In this document: positions 8,122-15,895 of the stretch, one piece after another
How the letters are laid out: the number at the start of each line of letters is the position of its first letter
Position numbering within the stretch: position 1 is the first letter of the stretch
DNA from: Bacillota bacterium
GTDB taxonomy: Bacteria > Bacillota > Sulfobacillia > JAJZYS01 > JAJZLH01
Reading direction: 5' to 3'
Length of the DNA stretch: 33,450 bases
NCBI GenBank assembly: GCA_021803575.1
Contig: JAJZLH010000057.1
Span: 1-33,450, forward strand
The notes under the pieces: model-generated
The model's database searches: none
What the model was told of the DNA's origin: nothing
The model's input: only the letters and a program-made list of their open reading frames with translations
Program-made: the position numbers and the translations under genes

Positions 8122-9465
8122 CTACCCCCCCTCTCGGTCCAGCCGCCCGATCAACGCCATCAGATTGTCCCGAATGGCAGCACAGATTGCAAGGTCCGGC
8201 CCCTCCACCATCACCCGGATCAGGGGCTCGGTGCCGGACGGCCGGATGCTGACCCGGCCGCTCGGTCCCAGCCGGGCCTGCTCCGCCTCCTGGGCCGAAA
8301 GCAGCCGCGGGTCTTTGGCCAGGCGCGCCTTGTCGCCCACCGGCCGGGCGGCCTCCAGGTGCGGGTAGGGCTCAAAGCAGGCCTTGGCCTCGGCCAGGCT
8401 CTGCCCCGTCTCCCCGAGCAGCCAGAGCAACAGCACGGCGGTCAGGAGCCCGTCGCCGGTCGTGCTGAAGTCCAGCGCCAGGAGGTGTCCGGACGGCTCA
8501 CCGGCCAGGCGGTAACCCGTCTGGCGCAGGCTCTCCAGGAGGTAGCGGTCGCCGACCGCCGTCTCGGCCACGCGCACGCCCCGCTCGGCCAGCATGGCCC
8601 GGAGGGCGCCGTTGGCCAGCACGGTGAGGGCGACCCCGTCTCTCTTGAGCCAGCCGTGACGGCGGAACCAGGGTGCGAACATGCCGATCAGGTGGTCCCC
8701 GCTCACCGCCTCACCATGCTCGTCCACCGCCAGCGCTCGGTCGGCGTCGCCATCGAAGGCGATGCCGATGCTGCCCTGGCCCCTGGCCCGCACCGCCCGG
8801 GCGAGTGAGCTGAGGTCGGTCGAGCCGCAGCGGACGTTGATGCGCCGCCCGTCCGGCCGCCCGTGCAAGAGGGTGACCTGGGCGCCAGTCGCCGCCAGCA
8901 CCTGACGGGCCACCGGCGCCGCGGCCCCCCAGGCGCAGTCCACCACCACCTGGCGGCGGGTGAGGGGGCAGCCCAGCTCGCCGAGGTGGCGCACGTAGGC
9001 CTGGCGGAGGGCACCGGCTGCCCGACGGCGGCCGACGCCCGGCCCGAGCGGGCGGGGGGCGCCAGGCCCTCGGATCGCCGCCTCCAGCCGCTCCTCCTCC
9101 CGGTCGCTCAGCTTGAAGCCGTCCGGCCCGAAGATCTTGATGCCGTTGTCCTCGACCGGGTTGTGGCTGGCGGAGATCATGACGCCGGCACTGGCGCCGT
9201 GTGCCTTGGTGGCCCAGGCCACGGCGGGCGTCGGCAGGACGCCCAGCTCAAGGACGTCCGCCCCGGTCGCCATCAGTCCGGCGCCGACCGCCGCCTCCAG
9301 GAGGTCACCGGACAGCCGTCCATCCTGGCCGATCAGCACCTCGGGCCGGCTTCCCTTCCGCCCCAGGTCCTCACCCAGGGCCAGACCGATGGCGAAGGCC
9401 AGCTCAGGGCTGAGCTCGGCGTTGGCCACGCCGCGCACACCGTCGGTGCCGAAATACTGCCGCAA
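8122..9465 (-). CDS. glmM: Phosphoglucosamine mutase
   Basis: Converts glucosamine-6-phosphate to glucosamine-1-phosphate, the step after GlmS. The 447-residue length is typical. Seen: N-terminal FGTDGVRG, the phosphoserine loop MISASHNPVEDNGIKIFG, the metal-binding loop FDGDADRAL, and the C-terminal phosphate-binding RPSGTEPLIRVM. The start is TTG at 9465-9463: AGGGAGGA lies seven bases upstream and the product then begins MRQYFGTDG as family members do. It follows cdaR by 13 bases, giving the cdaA-cdaR-glmM order conserved in Bacillota, where CdaA and GlmM are known to interact. The glmS ribozyme starts about 40 bases after the stop, with no clear terminator or promoter between. Confidence 0.97.
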   Translation of the reverse strand: MRQYFGTDGVRGVANAELSPELAFAIGLALGEDLGRKGSRPEVLIGQDGRLSGDLLEAAVGAGLMATGADVLELGVLPTPAVAWATKAHGASAGVMISASHNPVEDNGIKIFGPDGFKLSDREEERLEAAIRGPGAPRPLGPGVGRRRAAGALRQAYVRHLGELGCPLTRRQVVVDCAWGAAAPVARQVLAATGAQVTLLHGRPDGRRINVRCGSTDLSSLARAVRARGQGSIGIAFDGDADRALAVDEHGEAVSGDHLIGMFAPWFRRHGWLKRDGVALTVLANGALRAMLAERGVRVAETAVGDRYLLESLRQTGYRLAGEPSGHLLALDFSTTGDGLLTAVLLLWLLGETGQSLAEAKACFEPYPHLEAARPVGDKARLAKDPRLLSAQEAEQARLGPSGRVSIRPSGTEPLIRVMVEGPDLAICAAIRDNLMALIGRLDREGG

Positions 9466-9478
9466 TGGGCTGTCCTCC

Positions 9479-9829
9479 CTAGGGTGTGATCCGCACCTGG
9501 GCCGGTTCCGACTCCACCAGCGCCGTGCCGGCCGGGCCCACCAGCCGGACTGGGGCCAGCCCGCCCCGGGGGCCGGGGTCGGTGGCCGTGGCCTGGAGCG
9601 CGCCGGGACTGAGCGCGGAGAGGAGCGAGCTCGGGCCTTCCACCACCAAGGTCACCGTACCCGGCACCGCCCGGACGCCCACGCCGCCGCCCACCACCCG
9701 CACCGGCACAGCGGCGAAGCTCTTCTCCACAATCGGGTCGGACTGCGAGATGACCGCCGCCCACACCGCCCCGGCCAGGAGCAAGGAGACCACCGCCAGC
9801 ACCCAGCGCCGGCCCAGCCACCTATCCAC
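9479..9829 (-). CDS. cdaR: Minimal YbbR-domain protein (CdaR-like)
   Basis: Membrane-anchored partner of the c-di-AMP cyclase CdaA, judged by position and architecture. The protein is about 116 residues: an N-terminal membrane segment (WVLAVVSLLLAGAVWAAVI) and one outward-facing YbbR-like domain in which ISQSDPIVEKSFAAVPV followed by a beta-rich segment ending VRITP fits the family pattern. Well-studied CdaR proteins carry three or four YbbR domains, so this is an unusually short form. I chose the GTG at 9829 because AGGGAGG sits eight bases upstream; another GTG at 9838 is too close to that site. The start overlaps the cdaA stop by eight bases. The gene lies between cdaA and glmM, the usual place. 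Confidence 0.82.
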   Translation of the reverse strand: MDRWLGRRWVLAVVSLLLAGAVWAAVISQSDPIVEKSFAAVPVRVVGGGVGVRAVPGTVTLVVEGPSSLLSALSPGALQATATDPGPRGGLAPVRLVGPAGTALVESEPAQVRITP

Positions 9830-10628
9830 GGGCCCCACCTCCCTGCCAGCGCTGGGCCAGGTGCGACTCCAGCAAAGACCTCAGCCGCCGCTCATCCAGA
9901 TAGCGGACCAGGCGGCCGCCGCTGGCCACGCTGATGGCGCCCGTCTCCTCGGAGACCACGATCACGGTGGCGTCCGACACCTCGCTTACGCCAATCGCCG
10001 CCCGGTGCCTGGTGCCGAGGTCGCTCGGCACCAGCGAGGTGGCGGCCAGCGGCAAGAAACAGGCGGCGGCCAGCACCCGGTCGCGGCGCACGATCACGGC
10101 ACCGTCGTGCAGGGGCGTGTTGGGGGCGAAGATGTTGCACAGAAGCTGCCAGGACACCCTGGCCCCCAGCCAGGTGCCAGCCGCCGCCAGGTCGGCCAGC
10201 CCGGTCTGCCCCTCCAGCACGATCAGGGCGCCGATGCGCTGCCTGGAAAGCCGGAGCGACGCCTGGACCACGCCCTCCACGGCGGCGGTCATATTGGGCT
10301 GGCCGTCATCGCGGCCGACCAGTCCGTCCAGGAAGCGGGCCCGGCCCAGCCGCTCCAGGGCGCTCCTGAGCTCGGGCTGGAAGACGACCGGAATCGCCAC
10401 CAAAAGCCCGACCAGGGCCGTCTCCAGGACGACGTGCAGTGCCTCCAGCCCAACCAGAGCCGACAGTTCGGTGCCGACCGCCACCACCACGATGCCCTTC
10501 ATCAGCTGGAAGGCGCGGGTGCCGCGGATGGCCAGCAGGATGCGGTAGAAGAGGTAGGCGACGATCAGGATGTCGAGCGCATTCTGGGCGAGGGTGAGGG
10601 GGCTCATGGCCAGGACCCTAAGCCACAC
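9822..10628 (-). CDS. cdaA: Diadenylate cyclase (c-di-AMP synthase)
   Basis: Makes cyclic di-AMP from two ATP; in Bacillota this messenger controls potassium and osmolyte balance and wall homeostasis. The 268 residues consist of three N-terminal membrane segments (about 15-85) and a cytoplasmic DAC domain. Seen: the catalytic DGA motif at 175-177 (TPLHDGAVIV) and the RHR motif at 207-209 (GTRHRAAIG), both intact, plus the VSEETGAIS block. The GTG start at 10628 is preceded by GGGAGGAG; an ATG at codon 8 is an alternative with less support. The gene overlaps cdaR by eight bases and follows a GNAT-like gene by 19 bases. The GNAT and rex genes directly upstream are in the same transcription direction. 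Confidence 0.96.
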   Translation of the reverse strand: MWLRVLAMSPLTLAQNALDILIVAYLFYRILLAIRGTRAFQLMKGIVVVAVGTELSALVGLEALHVVLETALVGLLVAIPVVFQPELRSALERLGRARFLDGLVGRDDGQPNMTAAVEGVVQASLRLSRQRIGALIVLEGQTGLADLAAAGTWLGARVSWQLLCNIFAPNTPLHDGAVIVRRDRVLAAACFLPLAATSLVPSDLGTRHRAAIGVSEVSDATVIVVSEETGAISVASGGRLVRYLDERRLRSLLESHLAQRWQGGGARG

Positions 10629-10647
10629 GGCCGCTCCTCCCGTCCTC

Positions 10648-11124
10648 CTAGCCCTGGGCCGTCCTGCGCAGAATCAGGCGGTGGGTGCGCCGGATGCCAA
10701 GGTAGCCCTGGCCGCCGTCCCCCTCCACCGCCCGCACCTCGCTCAGCGAAAAGCCCTGCACCTGCAGATAGTGCAGAGGCACCACGTCGGCGTTGGAGAT
10801 CTCCACCAAGAGACCCGCCCGCTCAGCGCGGGCTCTAAGCGCCTCCGCCTCCGCCAATAGGCGGTCGGCGGCCGGGCCCTGGCACAGGTCCGGCTGCAGC
10901 TCGAAGCCGGCCAGGCCCAGGTCGTCCCCCACCAAGAGCAGGAGCAGCAGGTAGCTGGCCCGGCCCTGGCTTGCCACCAAGGCCGGCAGGGCCTCGGCCT
11001 CCTGGCGGACGTCGGCCACGGTCACCGGAGTGCGGCCACCGATGGCACACCAGGCCTCGGCCGTGGCAGGGCCCGGCGGCTGGTGAAGGACGGTCACCAG
11101 CGGGCTAGGCGTCTGGGCGCTCAC
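10648..11124 (-). CDS. Putative GNAT-family acetyltransferase
   Basis: A 158-residue protein resembling the GCN5-related N-acetyltransferase fold in its C-terminal half: a helix rich in Ala and Arg (LLAEAEALRARAERAG), the strand LLVEIS, then NADVVPLHYLQVQGFSLSEVR, which fits the GNAT pattern SNDNxxALxFYxxxGFxLxxV. The usual acetyl-CoA pyrophosphate loop (Q/R-x-x-G-x-G/A) is not obvious, so activity is uncertain. The substrate is unknown. The start is GTG at 11124 with GGGAGG nine bases upstream; it overlaps the end of rex by 20 bases, so the two are probably translationally coupled. cdaA follows 19 bases downstream. A link to redox or c-di-AMP control is suggested only by position. Confidence 0.65.
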   Translation of the reverse strand: MSAQTPSPLVTVLHQPPGPATAEAWCAIGGRTPVTVADVRQEAEALPALVASQGRASYLLLLLLVGDDLGLAGFELQPDLCQGPAADRLLAEAEALRARAERAGLLVEISNADVVPLHYLQVQGFSLSEVRAVEGDGGQGYLGIRRTHRLILRRTAQG

Positions 11125-11761
11125 GTCCGGTGCCTCCCTTCGCCTGACCGTAGTAGGCCAGGGCCTGCAACTCGGTGGCCAGGTCCAGGTTGTGCACGAA
11201 CACGCTGGGGTGTTTCAGCTTGACCGGTGCGAAGTTGAGCACCGCCTGCACGCCGCCCTCGACCAGGGCGGCGAACACCTCCTGGGCGGCAGTGGCCGGC
11301 ACCGTGATGGCAGCCAGGCGGATTTTCCGCTGGCGCACCTCCTCGGCGATGGCGCTGGCCGGCAGCACCCGGTGGCCCTCGACCTGGCCCATCGACTTCC
11401 CGGGGTCCGAGTCGAACACGGCGCCCACGCTCAGCCCGGCGTGCCGGCGGCCCAGGTAGCGGAGCAGCGCCGTGCCCAGGCGGCCTGCCCCGACCAGGGC
11501 CAGCTCAGGCTCCTCGGCGATGCCCAGGATGCGCCGGATGGCGGCCGCCAGGTGGCCCACCGAGTAGCCGATGCCGCGGCGGCCGAAGGCCCCGAAGTAG
11601 GCCAGATCCTTCCGGATCTGCTCCGAACTGAACTGGGTGAGCTCGGACAGGACCCGCGACGACACCACGTCCTGGCCCGCCTCGCCCAGCTCCTCCAGTT
11701 CACGAAGATACAGCGGCAGGCGGGCGATGGTGGCGGGAGGGATGCGCCGGGGCTCCCTCAC
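11105..11761 (-). CDS. rex: Redox-sensing transcriptional repressor Rex
   Basis: Senses the NADH/NAD+ ratio and represses fermentative and respiratory genes when NAD+ is high. The 218-residue length is typical. Seen: an N-terminal winged-helix domain with FSSEQIRKDLAYFGAFGRRGIGY, the highly conserved recognition and hinge region of Rex, then a Rossmann fold with GAGRLG at 91-96, the acidic end of the second strand (VFDSDPGK), and the C-terminal segment VHNLDLATELQALAYY, which forms the domain-swapped helix. The GTG start overlaps the stop of the upstream prenyl synthase by four bases (GTGA) and has GGGAGG in front. I find no clear Rex operator palindrome in the window. Confidence 0.96.
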   Translation of the reverse strand: MREPRRIPPATIARLPLYLRELEELGEAGQDVVSSRVLSELTQFSSEQIRKDLAYFGAFGRRGIGYSVGHLAAAIRRILGIAEEPELALVGAGRLGTALLRYLGRRHAGLSVGAVFDSDPGKSMGQVEGHRVLPASAIAEEVRQRKIRLAAITVPATAAQEVFAALVEGGVQAVLNFAPVKLKHPSVFVHNLDLATELQALAYYGQAKGGTGRERPDA

Positions 11762-12783
11762 GCCTCCCGCTCCACCACGTACGAGGCCATCGACAACAGC
11801 GCCTCCTTCGCCTCATTGGCAGGCAACACGCCCAGTGAGTCGACCGCTTCCGTCACCAGGCGCTGGGCCACGTTCTGGGCATAGGCGAAGGAGCCGGAGC
11901 GGCCCAGGATGCTCTGCAGCTCGCTCCACTCGCTCTGGCCGCCGCCGCGGCTTTGCGCCAGCTTGGCCAGGCGCGTCTTCTCCGGTTCCTCCGAGTTGAG
12001 CAGGGCGTGGATCAGCGGCAGGGTGAGCACGCCGGCCCGCAGGTCGACGCCGACCACCTTGCCGAAGGCGACCGAGGTGGCGGTGAAGTCCAAGAGGTCG
12101 TCCACGATCTGAAAGCCGAGCCCCATGCTCCAGCCGAAGGTGTAGAGCACGCGCTGCTTCCACTCCTCGGCGCCGGCCATCAGAGCGCCCAGCCGGCAGC
12201 TCTCCGCCAGGAACAGGGCGGTCTTCTTGCCGATGCGGTCCAGGTAGTCGGCCTCGGTCGGCAGGTCGCCGGACATGGCCGCCACGTTCTGCTGGATCTC
12301 GCCGTCGCACATCTGGCGGACCACCGAGGACATGATCAAGGTCGCCTCCGGCTGGCGGGTCTCGGCCAGAAGGCCGAGCGCCCTGGCGAACAGGTAGTCG
12401 CCGGCCAGGATGGCAACCCGCCGGTTCCAGACGGTGTGCACGGTGGCGACACCGCGCCGGAGCAGGGCCTCGTCCAGGATGTCGTCGTGGATCAAGGTCG
12501 CCATGTGGATCATCTCGGTGGCAGCTGCCACTTTCATGATCTGAGGCGACTGGGCGTCCTTGCCGAAGCGGGCGGCCAGGAAGACCAGAGCCGGGCGCAC
12601 CCGCTTGCCGCCGCCTGCCAGGAGGTGGCTGACCACCTCCCTCACACCCTCCCGAGCCTCCTGGAGATCATCGTGGAGATAGGTTTCCAGCGCGTTCAAC
12701 TCAGGCCTGACCACCTGGAACAGGTTGGGAAATTCCACCTTGACCATCCTCAGCTCCGCCATCTCTGGGCTCGGGCGGAGCAC
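11758..12783 (-). CDS. Polyprenyl (heptaprenyl/octaprenyl-type) diphosphate synthase
   Basis: A trans-prenyltransferase that elongates farnesyl diphosphate with isopentenyl diphosphate to make the side chain of menaquinone. Seen: GGGKRVRPAL (isopentenyl diphosphate binding), the first Asp-rich motif HDDILDE (100-104) followed by RRG, GKKTA (185-189), and the second motif GFQIVDDLLDF (228-232). The residues just before the first motif (MIHMATLIHDD) are small, as in long-chain synthases, so a C30-C40 product is likely; the exact length cannot be read off. The start is uncertain: GTG at 12783, ATG at 12762, or ATG at 12747 (GGAG six bases upstream). The stop overlaps rex by four bases, coupling quinone synthesis with a redox sensor. 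Confidence 0.92.
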   Translation of the reverse strand: MLRPSPEMAELRMVKVEFPNLFQVVRPELNALETYLHDDLQEAREGVREVVSHLLAGGGKRVRPALVFLAARFGKDAQSPQIMKVAAATEMIHMATLIHDDILDEALLRRGVATVHTVWNRRVAILAGDYLFARALGLLAETRQPEATLIMSSVVRQMCDGEIQQNVAAMSGDLPTEADYLDRIGKKTALFLAESCRLGALMAGAEEWKQRVLYTFGWSMGLGFQIVDDLLDFTATSVAFGKVVGVDLRAGVLTLPLIHALLNSEEPEKTRLAKLAQSRGGGQSEWSELQSILGRSGSFAYAQNVAQRLVTEAVDSLGVLPANEAKEALLSMASYVVEREA

Positions 12784-12791
12784 GCCTAAGC

Positions 12792-13712
12792 TTACCTGTT
12801 CTCGTCCCAGCGCTCCAGCCCTGCCGCCCTGGTCAGCCGCGCCAGGCGGGCGGCGGTGGCCGGCTTGCTGATGCCCAGCCGCTCTCCGAGCTGGGCCAGA
12901 GTCGCCTCCGGATCAGCCAGGCGGGCCGCCGCCGCCTCTCGCACCGGGGAAGAGAAGCGGTCCAGGCGGCCCTTTGCCGTCAGCTCCTGGATGGCCAAGA
13001 GCTGGCGGGAGGCCGCCCGGGCAGCCCGCTCCACGTTCGCCGTCTCGGCGTTGACCTGGCGGTTGACGCGGTCTTTCAGCTCCCTGAGCGCCCAGGCGTC
13101 CTCGAAGGCGAACAGCGCCCGCTTGGCGCCGATGGCGGCCAGTAGCGCGGTGATCTGCCGCCGGCTCTTCAGGTAGACGATCACGCTGCCCCGCCGCTCC
13201 GCCACCTTGGGCACAGCGCCCAGGCGGGTGACCGCCCTCGCCACCTCGGCCGCCAGCTCCGGCCTCCGGGAGGCGAACTCCAGGTGCGGCTCCTTATGCG
13301 GGTCGTTGACCGAGGCCGTGGCCAGGAAATAGCCCCGGACCAAAGCCCGCCTGCGGGCCGGTGTGGCCGCCAGCGGGGCGGGCAGAGGGGCGCCCCCGAC
13401 CGCCATACCGAGGGCGCCCAGCCAGGCGCACCCCTCGAGATCGGCCAGATGCAGGGCGAAGCGGCCGTGGCGGCGGCCGGCCTGCCGCAGCAGTTCGGGC
13501 CTGGGCACACCCGCCTCATGCAGGAGGTGCACCGCCAGCCTGGCCACCGCCGGATGGTCGAAGGAGGTGAGTAAAATCGCTCCCCGCTCGCCTTCCCGGA
13601 TCAGGGTGCCGGGGCGGAAGAGACCGGCCAGAAGCGCCTGGCGGGGACCGGCGCGCGCCGGCACATCCTGCGCTACCTCCGCCTTCAGGCGCCGGGTGAA
13701 GGAATCTGCCAC
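12792..13712 (-). CDS. whiA: WhiA-family DNA-binding protein
   Basis: A LAGLIDADG-like plus helix-turn-helix protein. In Streptomyces WhiA drives sporulation division genes; in Bacillus it affects division and chromosome segregation without a clear regulon. The chosen product is 306 residues. Seen: start SFTRRLKAEVAQ, the central domain with LVRGYFLATASVNDPHKEPHLEF (the conserved GxFLxxGSVxxPxxxYHLE block), and the C-terminal HTH with PEATLAQLGERLGISKPATAARLARL. The GTG at 13712 has AGAGGAG in front and gives the family N-terminus; the frame is open to 13781. It overlaps the yvcK end by 28 bases. The last step of the uvrC-rapZ-yvcK-whiA order is typical of Gram-positive bacteria. Confidence 0.95.
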   Translation of the reverse strand: MADSFTRRLKAEVAQDVPARAGPRQALLAGLFRPGTLIREGERGAILLTSFDHPAVARLAVHLLHEAGVPRPELLRQAGRRHGRFALHLADLEGCAWLGALGMAVGGAPLPAPLAATPARRRALVRGYFLATASVNDPHKEPHLEFASRRPELAAEVARAVTRLGAVPKVAERRGSVIVYLKSRRQITALLAAIGAKRALFAFEDAWALRELKDRVNRQVNAETANVERAARAASRQLLAIQELTAKGRLDRFSSPVREAAAARLADPEATLAQLGERLGISKPATAARLARLTRAAGLERWDENR

Positions 13713-14998
13713 GGGCTCTCCTCTGACCGTCTCAGCCGCTCCGCCAGAGCCAGAAAGTCCATCCGCCGGCGCGGCTCCCATGCCGCCGAGGCATCCAGCA
13801 CGATCTCCAGCACCGCTCGGGCCAGCTTGCCGGAGTCGTGACGAATCAGGGGGCCGGGGGCCAGGAGGTCACGGCGTCGCACCCGCTTGCCGGCCTCGAT
13901 CAGACCCTGGGTGTCCGCCGCCACCGGCTCGGCGCCGACGGTGGCGTAGCGGGCGAGCAGGGCCGGGTCGATCGCACCGTCGTGCACCACCACCCACCCC
14001 ACCGCACCGGGCAGGTGGCGCTCAATTGCCCGCAGGTGGTCGCCTAGGCCCATGCCGGTGGTCTCTCCGGGCTGGGTCATCAGGTTCTGCACATAGATCA
14101 CGGCCGCCCGGGTGGTGCGTATCGCCTCGGCCACACCCGGCGCCAGGAGCACGGGCAGGATGCTGGTCCACAGGCTGCCCGGCGCGATCACCACCGCCTC
14201 GGCAGCCAGGATGGCATCGGCCACCGCCGGATCCACCTTTGGTTCAGCCGGCTCCAGGCGCACGTCCTGGATGGTGCGGCCGTGGCCGGAAATCTTGGAC
14301 TCGCCGCGGATCCACTCGCCGTCCGAGGTCTGGGCCCACAGTACCACCGGCTCGGCGGTGGCCATCAGCACCCGGCCCTGGACGGCCAGCACCCGGCTGG
14401 AGGCCGTGATGGCGGTCTGAAAGTCCCCAGTGGTGCGCTCCATGGCGGTCAGAAACAGGTTGCCGAAGGCGTGCCCGGAGAGGTCCCCGCCCTCCTCAAA
14501 ACGGTACTGGAAGAGCTGCTCCAAAAGCGGCTCCGCCTCCGACAGGGCGACCAGGCAGTTGCGCACGTCGCCCGGCGGCTGGATGTTGAAGCCGGCCCGG
14601 AGCCGGCCGGTGGAACCCCCGTCGTCGGCCGAGGTGACGATGGCGGTGAGGTGGGCGGTGTAGGACTTGAGGCCGCGCAACAGGATCGGCATGCCGGTGC
14701 CGCCGCCCAGCACCACGATCTTCGGCCCGCGGCGGAGCGCATGGCCGGTGACCACCGCCGCCGCCAGCTCGTCCGGGGCGTTGGGGGCCACCACCGCCAC
14801 CACCGACCGGATCAGGCCGCGCACGCCGAACCAGCCCAGGCCGGCACCCACCACCAGCGCCGACAGGTCGATGGCGGGGTCCGGACTGGGCCCGCCTGGG
14901 TTCCAGATCAGCCGGAGGAGCGGGGCCAGGCCAAACAGGGCCAACACGAAGCCGAGCGCCATCACGGCCACCCAGCGCTTCAGGCGCAGCCCCGGCAC
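13685..14998 (-). CDS. yvcK: YvcK/CofD-like gluconeogenesis and wall factor with N-terminal membrane segments
   Basis: A UDP-sugar-binding protein (also called GlmR in Bacillus, CuvA in Mycobacterium) needed for growth on gluconeogenic carbon and for normal peptidoglycan synthesis; in Bacillus it stimulates GlmS. The 437 residues comprise an extension of about 90 residues with two hydrophobic segments (about 10-30 and 47-70) and a CofD-like core. Seen: the Rossmann-type VVLGGGTGMP (98-102 for GGGTG), TSADDGGSTGRLR, PGDVRNCLVAL, GHAFGNLFL and IAPGSLWTSILPVL. Cytoplasmic Bacillus YvcK is about 320 residues and lacks the extension. The GTG start at 14998 has only a weak site upstream. Neighbours glmS and glmM fit the known role. 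Confidence 0.94.
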   Translation of the reverse strand: MPGLRLKRWVAVMALGFVLALFGLAPLLRLIWNPGGPSPDPAIDLSALVVGAGLGWFGVRGLIRSVVAVVAPNAPDELAAAVVTGHALRRGPKIVVLGGGTGMPILLRGLKSYTAHLTAIVTSADDGGSTGRLRAGFNIQPPGDVRNCLVALSEAEPLLEQLFQYRFEEGGDLSGHAFGNLFLTAMERTTGDFQTAITASSRVLAVQGRVLMATAEPVVLWAQTSDGEWIRGESKISGHGRTIQDVRLEPAEPKVDPAVADAILAAEAVVIAPGSLWTSILPVLLAPGVAEAIRTTRAAVIYVQNLMTQPGETTGMGLGDHLRAIERHLPGAVGWVVVHDGAIDPALLARYATVGAEPVAADTQGLIEAGKRVRRRDLLAPGPLIRHDSGKLARAVLEIVLDASAAWEPRRRMDFLALAERLRRSEESPWQIPSPGA

Positions 14999-15009
14999 CA
15001 GCCAGGAGG

Positions 15010-15888
15010 TTAGGTCTCGGACGATGACTCCTCCTTCCCCAGGTCGCGGTGGTCCACCACCAGCGGCGCGTAGTCGGCGCTGAGGCGAGACGCCAGATGC
15101 TCCACCACCGCCACGGAGCGGTGGCGTCCGCCGGTGCAGCCGATGGCCACGGTGAAGTCGGCGCGGCCGTCGTCCTCCAGGTGGCCGAGGTAGTCGCGGA
15201 TCAGGGCCTCGAAGCGGCCAATCAGCCGCCTCGAGCTCTGGTCGTGCAGCACGAAGGCCATCACCCGGCTGTCGGTGCCAGGCAGGTCGACCAGGTCCGG
15301 GTGGTAGTGCGGATTGGGCAGGCTGCGCACGTCCAGGACCACATCCGCCTCCGCCGGCGCCCCGTGCTTGAAGCCGAAGCTGACCAGGCGCAGCGGCGGG
15401 TGAGCGGGCGCGTCCTTCAGAAACTCCTGGCTGAGCGTGCGGCGCAGGCGGTAGAGGGTCAGGTTCGAGGTGTCCAGCACCAGTGTGGCCTGCCGGCGGA
15501 TCGGCTCCAAGAGCCCCCGCTCCACGGCAATTCCCTCCGCCACCGAACCCCTGGGCGCCATCGGGTGCTGGCGGCGGGTCTCCTTGTAGCGGCGGATCAG
15601 GGTGGCGTCATCCGCTTCCAGGTAGAGCACGGCGTAGGGAGTGTCCACCTCGGCCAGCACCCGCAGCGCCTCTTCGATGCCGCCGAAGAAGCCCTCCTGC
15701 CTGCAGTCCACGACCAGGGCCGTGCCGCGCAAGGCCGGCTCGCGACCCAAGAGCTCGACCAGGCGCGGGATGAGGGCCGGCGGGATGTTGTCCACGGCGA
15801 AAAAACCGAGGTCTTCGAAGATGTGCAGGGCATTGGTCTTGCCGGCCCCCGACAGGCCGGTCACCAGCACCACCAGGCTCTTGGCCAC
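15010..15888 (-). CDS. rapZ: RapZ/YvcJ family nucleotide-binding protein
   Basis: An ATP/GTP-binding protein of 292 residues. In E. coli RapZ senses GlcN6P and directs decay of the sRNA that controls glmS; in Bacillus YvcJ affects competence. Seen: Walker A GLSGAGKT near the N-terminus, the conserved EDLGFFAVDNIPPAL, VVDCR, RRYKETRRQHP, and the C-terminal domain with SFGFKHG, DVRSLPNPHY and AIGCTGGRHRSV, the metabolite-binding region. The GTG start at 15888 follows the holin-like gene by seven bases without an obvious ribosome binding site of its own, so it probably depends on coupling. No GlmZ-type sRNA is expected here, since glmS has a ribozyme. Confidence 0.96.
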   Translation of the reverse strand: MAKSLVVLVTGLSGAGKTNALHIFEDLGFFAVDNIPPALIPRLVELLGREPALRGTALVVDCRQEGFFGGIEEALRVLAEVDTPYAVLYLEADDATLIRRYKETRRQHPMAPRGSVAEGIAVERGLLEPIRRQATLVLDTSNLTLYRLRRTLSQEFLKDAPAHPPLRLVSFGFKHGAPAEADVVLDVRSLPNPHYHPDLVDLPGTDSRVMAFVLHDQSSRRLIGRFEALIRDYLGHLEDDGRADFTVAIGCTGGRHRSVAVVEHLASRLSADYAPLVVDHRDLGKEESSSET

Positions 15889-15895
15889 GTCCGGA

